DNA of 64,000 nt from JAVVEG01 sp041751425. Lineage in GTDB: Bacteria > Pseudomonadota > Gammaproteobacteria > Pseudomonadales > Pseudohongiellaceae. Under the pieces are notes generated by a model, which saw nothing but the letters and a program-made list of their open reading frames with translations, ran no database searches and was not told where the DNA came from. The stretch covers positions 35,579 through 99,578 of the forward strand of contig JBGSXL010000001.1 of the NCBI GenBank assembly GCA_041751425.1, read 5' to 3'. This document shows positions 59,629-64,000 of this stretch, one piece after another (positions within the stretch are counted from its first letter, which is position 1; every line of letters starts with the position of its first letter). The position numbers were made by a program, and so were the translations under genes.

Positions 59629-60849
59629 ATGCTTGAAAAGAAATTCATACGAAACAGCGCCATCGCCACTATCATGATTGCCTGGTCATTACAGACTAGT
59701 GCAACAGACTTTGGGTTGGAGAATAATTTATTAACTGTAACTAGCGCGTCATCCAGCGAGAATCTAAAGGTGCGCGCCGATGGCACCGCCACGCCCTCCC
59801 AACCAATACCCATAGCGCCTGGCAACTATGGAATTCCTTCTTTCAGCTTTGGCCTGAACACTAGCAATATTCTGACAGGCGAGCATATTTTTTGGGCTGC
59901 AATAGAGATTACTGGGGATAACAATGACAAATACCTCAGGGTCTTCCTGGATGAAGTTTTTATTTCGGTAGCGGACGACGGGACTTTTATTGGTGAAATT
60001 AAAACGAATAACAACCTGACGGTCCGGGTCGAGAGCGGAGGCGAATTCATTCAGATTGAGCTGGATGATCAGGCCAGCAAAAACGTTAGTTTTTCGGGCC
60101 AAAAATTCCAATTCAACGCCAGCAACCTGCTGGAACTGTTGGGCGCCGCCGATGGCCAATCCGCTTTATGGCAGCGAATTACCGAGGACTTTGACAGGGA
60201 AGACAGCTACAGCTATAAAATATATCTGGGTCCACGCCACTATGGTGTGCAAGGCGCGAAGATTGGCACAACGAATGCGGATAGTTTTACGGCTTTTCCA
60301 CTAACGCCGACCGCTTTCCTGGACGACGTAGAAGCCTATGTGGTCCAAGGTAGCTTTAACACAACTCTGCCGTCGGCTATTGATGATGCCATCAACTCAT
60401 TGCCAGCTATATCTAACATCATTGGGCCACCCGGATCTGAGTCAGTTACATTGCGCGGGGGTGTCAACGGCAATAGTTCCGAAGATTTTTTTAAGCAAGC
60501 CGCTTTCTCTATCGGTGAAACTATATCTCTAGAGTTCTTGCTAACACCGGCTCCGAACCATGTTGGTACCGAGGCATTAATAGTTCTTGGCATAGTGCTG
60601 CAGTCCGATCCCAACACTATCTATCTGCTCTCTAGCGACAGTGCGCTGCTGCCGTTCACCGGTCAACAGATGACTGGATTTGCCCAGCTGACCCTCGATG
60701 AGAATCATCTATTGACCGCTCCTCCCGGGGGGAATGTGCTTTTAACACCAGGGCTCGAAGACGTGTACCAGTTTTACATCGGTTACCAGCTGCTGGCCAC
60801 TGGCGAGCTTTTCTATGGTGCGGAGCCCATTATCCTGGAAGTTAATTAA
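59629..60849 (+). CDS. Secreted beta-rich protein of unknown function
   Basis: A 406-residue protein with a signal peptide ending at about residue 25 (IATIMIAWSLQTSAT). The mature protein is acidic and rich in Asn, Gly, Thr and hydrophobic-alternating strands (YLRVFLDEVFISVADDGTF, NLTVRVESGGEFIQIELDD), suggesting beta-sandwich domains, with GGVNGNSSEDFFKQAAFSIG near residue 285 and no cysteine pairs that stand out. I recognise no family. AAGGA precedes the ATG. It lies between IS6 remnants and has no evident operon partner, consistent with horizontal gain. Confidence 0.6.
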   Translation: MLEKKFIRNSAIATIMIAWSLQTSATDFGLENNLLTVTSASSSENLKVRADGTATPSQPIPIAPGNYGIPSFSFGLNTSNILTGEHIFWAAIEITGDNNDKYLRVFLDEVFISVADDGTFIGEIKTNNNLTVRVESGGEFIQIELDDQASKNVSFSGQKFQFNASNLLELLGAADGQSALWQRITEDFDREDSYSYKIYLGPRHYGVQGAKIGTTNADSFTAFPLTPTAFLDDVEAYVVQGSFNTTLPSAIDDAINSLPAISNIIGPPGSESVTLRGGVNGNSSEDFFKQAAFSIGETISLEFLLTPAPNHVGTEALIVLGIVLQSDPNTIYLLSSDSALLPFTGQQMTGFAQLTLDENHLLTAPPGGNVLLTPGLEDVYQFYIGYQLLATGELFYGAEPIILEVN

Positions 60850-60913
60850 TGGGCAAATAAACTCATAAAGAATAATGGGGACAGATCACTTTTTATGGTC
60901 AAACAGCTTTGTG

Positions 60914-61314
60914 GGTATTGACAAGTTAACTGGCCAAGTCAAAAAAATCCAGGTAACCCGTGTTCCACATCGCTACCGCCTTTTTCCAGGACGCAAAAGC
61001 TCGCAGTCGGAAATAGCGGTAATTCTCCGCTGACACAAAATGACGCCCGAGGTTGAACAAGTTATAGACAGCTGCATGCGCATTCAAAAATCGTTGTGCC
61101 TGCTGCATCGATTTGAACTTACGCATGCCCCGCTCTCTCACTCGTGTCGGTTCGTGTGAAATCAAATCTTCGATATCTCGATGACTGAGGTTGAAGCGGT
61201 GGTAAAGCCATACAGCGTATTGAATAATTTGAAGTGAAAACCGGTGACGCTTGTACATATTTTCTCTAATCATGAAATGTATTTTCGCAGAATGGACTTT
61301 AACTTGTCAGTACC
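60914..61314 (-). mobile_element. IS6-family element with internally deleted transposase
   Basis: Ends GGTATTGACAAGTTAA (60914) and, inverted, GGTACTGACAAGTTAA (61314) match at 15 of 16 positions. Inside, the minus-strand frame 60926–61273 codes 115 residues: YKRHRFSLQIIQYAVWLYHRF, the start of IS6 transposases, joined after DIEDLISHEP directly to RKFKSMQQAQRFLNAHAAVYN, the end. The DDE catalytic core is missing. The frame stays open across the deletion, so a short two-terminus protein could be made; it would not transpose but might interfere. No 8-bp target duplication is seen at the ends. Confidence 0.85.
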
Positions 61315-61461
61315 TATGTACGACACAGAACGGAACGACACTGCTCTGAATGCTATTTTTGTCATGCAGGGCCACTAATTTCGGGCTGGGGTCCAGCAGC
61401 TTTGTGCAACTTCAAACACTGGAGTCGTCAAGGCTTAGCCCTTCGAAAAGAGGAACTTCTC

Positions 61462-61785
61462 ATGTTTGTTAAAAAAACGGCTTTTGCTTTGGCAGGGGCA
61501 TTGATGGTATTTGGCGTTGGCGCCGCTCACGCTGAGACTGACACTACCGTCGCTCAGGCTGCACCACTCGCTACCCTTGGCGCAGTTCCGGCCAAGAAAA
61601 TGTCGGTAACACAGATGAAATCGGTTGAAGGCAAGGCTCACATCTATTTTCTGGTTGAAAGCAAAGGTGTTGAACTTCCTGCAAAGGCCGAAGCTGCGAC
61701 CAGAGCTGCCGCGCCCACACCCAAAGGTGGCAACTTTGCCCGGTCACCCAGCCGCGAAGCAACTGCGTTTGATTTCCTGAACTAA
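61462..61785 (+). CDS. Small secreted protein of the C39/HTH-barrel cluster
   Basis: A 107-residue protein with signal peptide MFVKKTAFALAGALMVFGVG ending AHA. The mature ~83 residues are Ala-, Lys- and Pro-rich with MSVTQMKSVEGKAHIYFLVE in the middle and PTPKGGNFARSPSREATAFD near the end. It has a Gly-Gly pair before the last ~18 residues; C39 peptidases typically cut after GG, so it could be a substrate of the enzyme encoded next (inference). A GAGG ribosome site precedes the ATG. I recognise no family by name; a structural subunit or peptide precursor of an exported fibre is one possibility. Confidence 0.65.
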   Translation: MFVKKTAFALAGALMVFGVGAAHAETDTTVAQAAPLATLGAVPAKKMSVTQMKSVEGKAHIYFLVESKGVELPAKAEAATRAAAPTPKGGNFARSPSREATAFDFLN

Positions 61786-61873
61786 ACCAGAAAAATTTCT
61801 CCTCGTCGCTGTGCTGAAGATCGTGCAGCGGTAGGGACAAATTGCATAACGAAACGAACCGGGAGAATGTGAT

Positions 61874-62632
61874 TTGCCAGCGTACTGCAGACAGCATAGG
61901 ATCGCACTACCGAAGTTCGTGAAAACCGTTTTTGATTTTTCGTCCTTTATCTCCGGATCTCTGCGTTTTCTTGTGGCCTTGGCCCTGTCAACTGCATTCT
62001 TTGCATCGACTGAGGCTTCTGCAAACCCCACCCGCACCGTCAGTAACAGCCTGAAGTCGATGGTCGATTTTCGCGACGAAAACCTCATCCGGCAGCGTTA
62101 CGATTTTTCCTGTGGGGCAGCGGCGCTCGCCACGATCTTGCAATATGGCCTCGGCGATCCCGTCACAGAGCAGCAGATTATAGCGGACTTGTTTGCCGGG
62201 CTTGCCGGAGACGAGGCGGCACAACGCGAGCAAGAGGGGTTCTCGCTTTACGACCTGCAGCAGGTCGCCCAGCGCAGAGGATACCGCGCCGAAGGCTTCG
62301 AGCTTGAGCCGCAATATCTCGCGGAGCTGAATGGGCCCGTGATCGTGTTTATAGAGACGATGGGATACAAACATTTTGCCGTACTCAAAGGGGTCAGAGG
62401 GGACCGGGTGTATCTCGCTGATCCGTCGCGCGGAAATATTCGGATGCCTGCCTACCGGTTCCTGGAAGCGTGGATGCGCAATGGAACCGGTATCGTTTTC
62501 GTCGTGGAACCTGACGGGGACCATCAGAATTTGATTAGTGCTTTGCGGCCCGATTCGCGTGGGGTCGTGCAGCCGGAAATAATAGCGGTCCGGCAACTCC
62601 AGGCGATGCGCGCGCCATTTGCATCACGATAG
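61874..62632 (+). CDS. Exported C39-family (double-glycine-type) peptidase
   Basis: A 252-residue protein with a signal or anchor segment (LRFLVALALSTAFFASTEASA) and a C39 peptidase domain: catalytic cysteine in RQRYDFSCGAAALATIL, His in MGYKHFAVLKGV and Asp in YLADPSRGN. Unlike ABC-transporter C39 domains it is exported, like FapD of the Pseudomonas functional amyloid system. The proposed TTG start has GGGAG 8 bp upstream; a GTG 45 bp later would give a shorter signal peptide. It lies between the small secreted protein and the HTH-barrel gene, 10 bp before the latter, and clearly belongs to one operon. Confidence 0.78.
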   Translation: MPAYCRQHRIALPKFVKTVFDFSSFISGSLRFLVALALSTAFFASTEASANPTRTVSNSLKSMVDFRDENLIRQRYDFSCGAAALATILQYGLGDPVTEQQIIADLFAGLAGDEAAQREQEGFSLYDLQQVAQRRGYRAEGFELEPQYLAELNGPVIVFIETMGYKHFAVLKGVRGDRVYLADPSRGNIRMPAYRFLEAWMRNGTGIVFVVEPDGDHQNLISALRPDSRGVVQPEIIAVRQLQAMRAPFASR

Positions 62633-62642
62633 AGGTTCGATC

Positions 62643-63908
62643 ATGACAAAGTTGTACACCGGGTTCGGGGCATTCCTACTGGGGGCAAGTGTACTTGCAT
62701 TCAGTTCGGGTGCGAATGCGCAGAGCAATGAAATATCACCGCAGGGACAACAATCGTCAACCCCGGATGATATGCCGGAGGTCATGACTATTGACGAGGC
62801 GGCGCAATTTCTACGCGTCGAGCGAGCCGCCCTGGAAAGACTTGCCGCCGATGGTGCGGTGCCAGCGCGCAGACTGGGTGACAACTGGCGCTTCAGCCGT
62901 GCCGTTCTGTTGGGCTGGCTCGCTGGATACACCCACGCAACGTCGGCATCCGAGGGCGGAACATCCCGCCCGTTTGCTGAAACCGCGCCATTTGTAAACC
63001 TTACGCCCTTGTCCGCGCAAGCAATTTCCGTCATCGTGGGTCGCGGCGTGAACGACACTGTGCAGGATACGGCCGAGGAATTCCCCGAGAATTTCGCCGA
63101 GCCGATCGGGACGGCTCCTCAAGGTCGTAGCGCAAGCGAAGTTTTTTTACGGGACCAGCGGGTTCTGCTGAACAGAAACGAACTGACCGTCGATTTCGGC
63201 CTTGTCTACGCCCGAACAGATAATCTGGTATTGGTCGATACCGGGTCGGGGCCGACCCTCGGGCTCGTTGAATCGGACACGTTCGGCGGCGTTATGGTGG
63301 GCCGATACAGCCCTGGAGGGAATACTGAACTTTTCGCAAGCAGCAGCTACCGAGACCAGAACGTGAGCATAATTGCCAATGGCCAGTCGATCAGTCGGGC
63401 ATCGCGAAACGAATTGGGTGAGATCGGTTTAGGCGTGCGACATACCGTCCTCAATGAAAGATCGGGCCGGCCGGATGTGATAGTGTCGCTCGAAGGCGGT
63501 GTGCCAACCGGCTCCGGATCTTTCAGCCTGGCGGGCGGCGTGACCATGGTTAAAAGCTTCGATCCTTCCGTGCTGTTCGGTTCTGTCGACTATCGCTACA
63601 CATTCAACCCTGATTTTACCGATCTCTCACGCTTGCAGCCGCGAGACCGGATTGATGCGCAAGTCGGGTATGCGTTTGCGTTGAACGATTCAATTATTCT
63701 GACTACAGCGCTGGCGGGAACTTTCAGCAGGGCGACATCATTTGCAGAGGCGGAATTGCGAGAGAATGAAACTTACAATCTATTGCTCGGGCTCACCGCC
63801 CGCATATCACAACGCCTGTTTGTCCAACCATCGGTCAGTTTCCGGCTGAACGGCCCTGGCAACGGCGTGATATTCGGACTGAATTTCCCGCTGACTTTCG
63901 GTTCCTGA
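62643..63908 (+). CDS. Exported beta-barrel protein with excisionase-type HTH behind its signal peptide
   Basis: A 421-residue protein. The signal peptide is TKLYTGFGAFLLGASVLAFS to NAQ. Residues about 45–92 (VMTIDEAAQFLRVERAALER, then GAVPARRLGDNWRFSRAVLL) are a clear excisionase/MerR-type helix-turn-helix. A linker follows, and residues ~175–421 alternate as in an outer-membrane beta-barrel (ELTVDFGLVYARTDNLVLVD, GLGVRHTVLNERSGRPDVIV, SVSFRLNGPGNGVIFGLNFP ending in F-G-S). An AGAGG site precedes the ATG. A DNA-binding-type module on the way to the periplasm is odd; it may be reused as a protein-binding or plug domain. It is comparable in role to FapF, not in sequence. Confidence 0.72.
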   Translation: MTKLYTGFGAFLLGASVLAFSSGANAQSNEISPQGQQSSTPDDMPEVMTIDEAAQFLRVERAALERLAADGAVPARRLGDNWRFSRAVLLGWLAGYTHATSASEGGTSRPFAETAPFVNLTPLSAQAISVIVGRGVNDTVQDTAEEFPENFAEPIGTAPQGRSASEVFLRDQRVLLNRNELTVDFGLVYARTDNLVLVDTGSGPTLGLVESDTFGGVMVGRYSPGGNTELFASSSYRDQNVSIIANGQSISRASRNELGEIGLGVRHTVLNERSGRPDVIVSLEGGVPTGSGSFSLAGGVTMVKSFDPSVLFGSVDYRYTFNPDFTDLSRLQPRDRIDAQVGYAFALNDSIILTTALAGTFSRATSFAEAELRENETYNLLLGLTARISQRLFVQPSVSFRLNGPGNGVIFGLNFPLTFGS

Positions 63909-64000
63909 AGTGGGTGTTGAAACACTCCTGCCCAGTAATCAGTCTCCAGCCTGGATGACGCTGCCATACAACAAGTGATTGCCGATCTGACTCGTTACAT
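63909..64000 (+). other. End of window after the barrel gene
   Basis: Holds a weak hairpin (GTGTT/AACAC near 63914) and no gene start that I can support. Confidence 0.4.

Overview
The window reads as a chromosomal segment of a gammaproteobacterium. Three things point that way: the hemW–phhB and argE–argA neighbourhoods (ArgA is the classical kinase-fold plus GNAT fusion), the lgt–thyA–folA order with ptsP–rppH behind it, and the rubrerythrin / GlpC-like / DUF3501 operon. I cannot name a genus from sequence alone. No rRNA, tRNA or CRISPR array was seen.

Layout. 1–8933: core metabolism (heme-assembly chaperone, pterin dehydratase, arginine start and deacetylation genes, an Fe-S-type repressor divergent from a glyoxalase-fold gene, an alanine/Na+ symporter, folate/thymidylate genes, lipoprotein lipidation). 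9038–14784: a terminator, ptsP–rppH, a HAD phosphatase, a GcvR-like ACT protein and a Tat-exported sulfite dehydrogenase. 15153–22554: a lone periplasmic binding protein followed by a 763-aa protein with a class III cyclase-like domain, a SlyD-like isomerase with a histone-H1-like tail, and the rubrerythrin/Fe-S/DUF3501 operon. 22589–34739: TraB-like protein, FAH hydrolase, large Lhr helicase, signal peptidase I, and gcvT-gcvH-gcvP. 34740–40539: a structured leader before a small exported TonB-domain protein, an exported alpha/beta hydrolase, a CadC/ToxR-like membrane regulator, an exported DUF4329 protein, PPK2 and a DUF1640 protein.

40719–54968 is a defence island, all on the minus strand. 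A type I restriction-modification operon (hsdM–rhuM–hsdS … hsdR–YgjP-like metallopeptidase) carries a PARIS-like pair (AAA15-type ATPase AriA plus DUF4435/Toprim AriB) between hsdS and hsdR. PARIS is known to respond to anti-restriction proteins, so this looks like a restriction operon carrying its own guard. Upstream, across an IS3 remnant, lies a tightly overlapping three-gene module (P-loop ATPase, TIR-like nucleotide-binding protein, unrecognised alpha/beta protein). It matches no named system I know and is my best candidate for an undescribed one. A frameshifted dinD relic marks the other side.

55118–64000: glutathione transferase and WYL regulator (divergent), then a segment bracketed by two same-orientation IS6-family remnants holding slt, a broken TonB-receptor relic and an orphan secreted protein. 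The end holds a three-gene export-type cluster: a small secreted protein, a C39 peptidase, and an exported beta-barrel with an excisionase-type helix-turn-helix behind its signal peptide.

A cross-cutting observation: several unrelated intergenic regions carry short degenerate tandem arrays, mostly with a 14–16 bp unit whose sequence differs from locus to locus.
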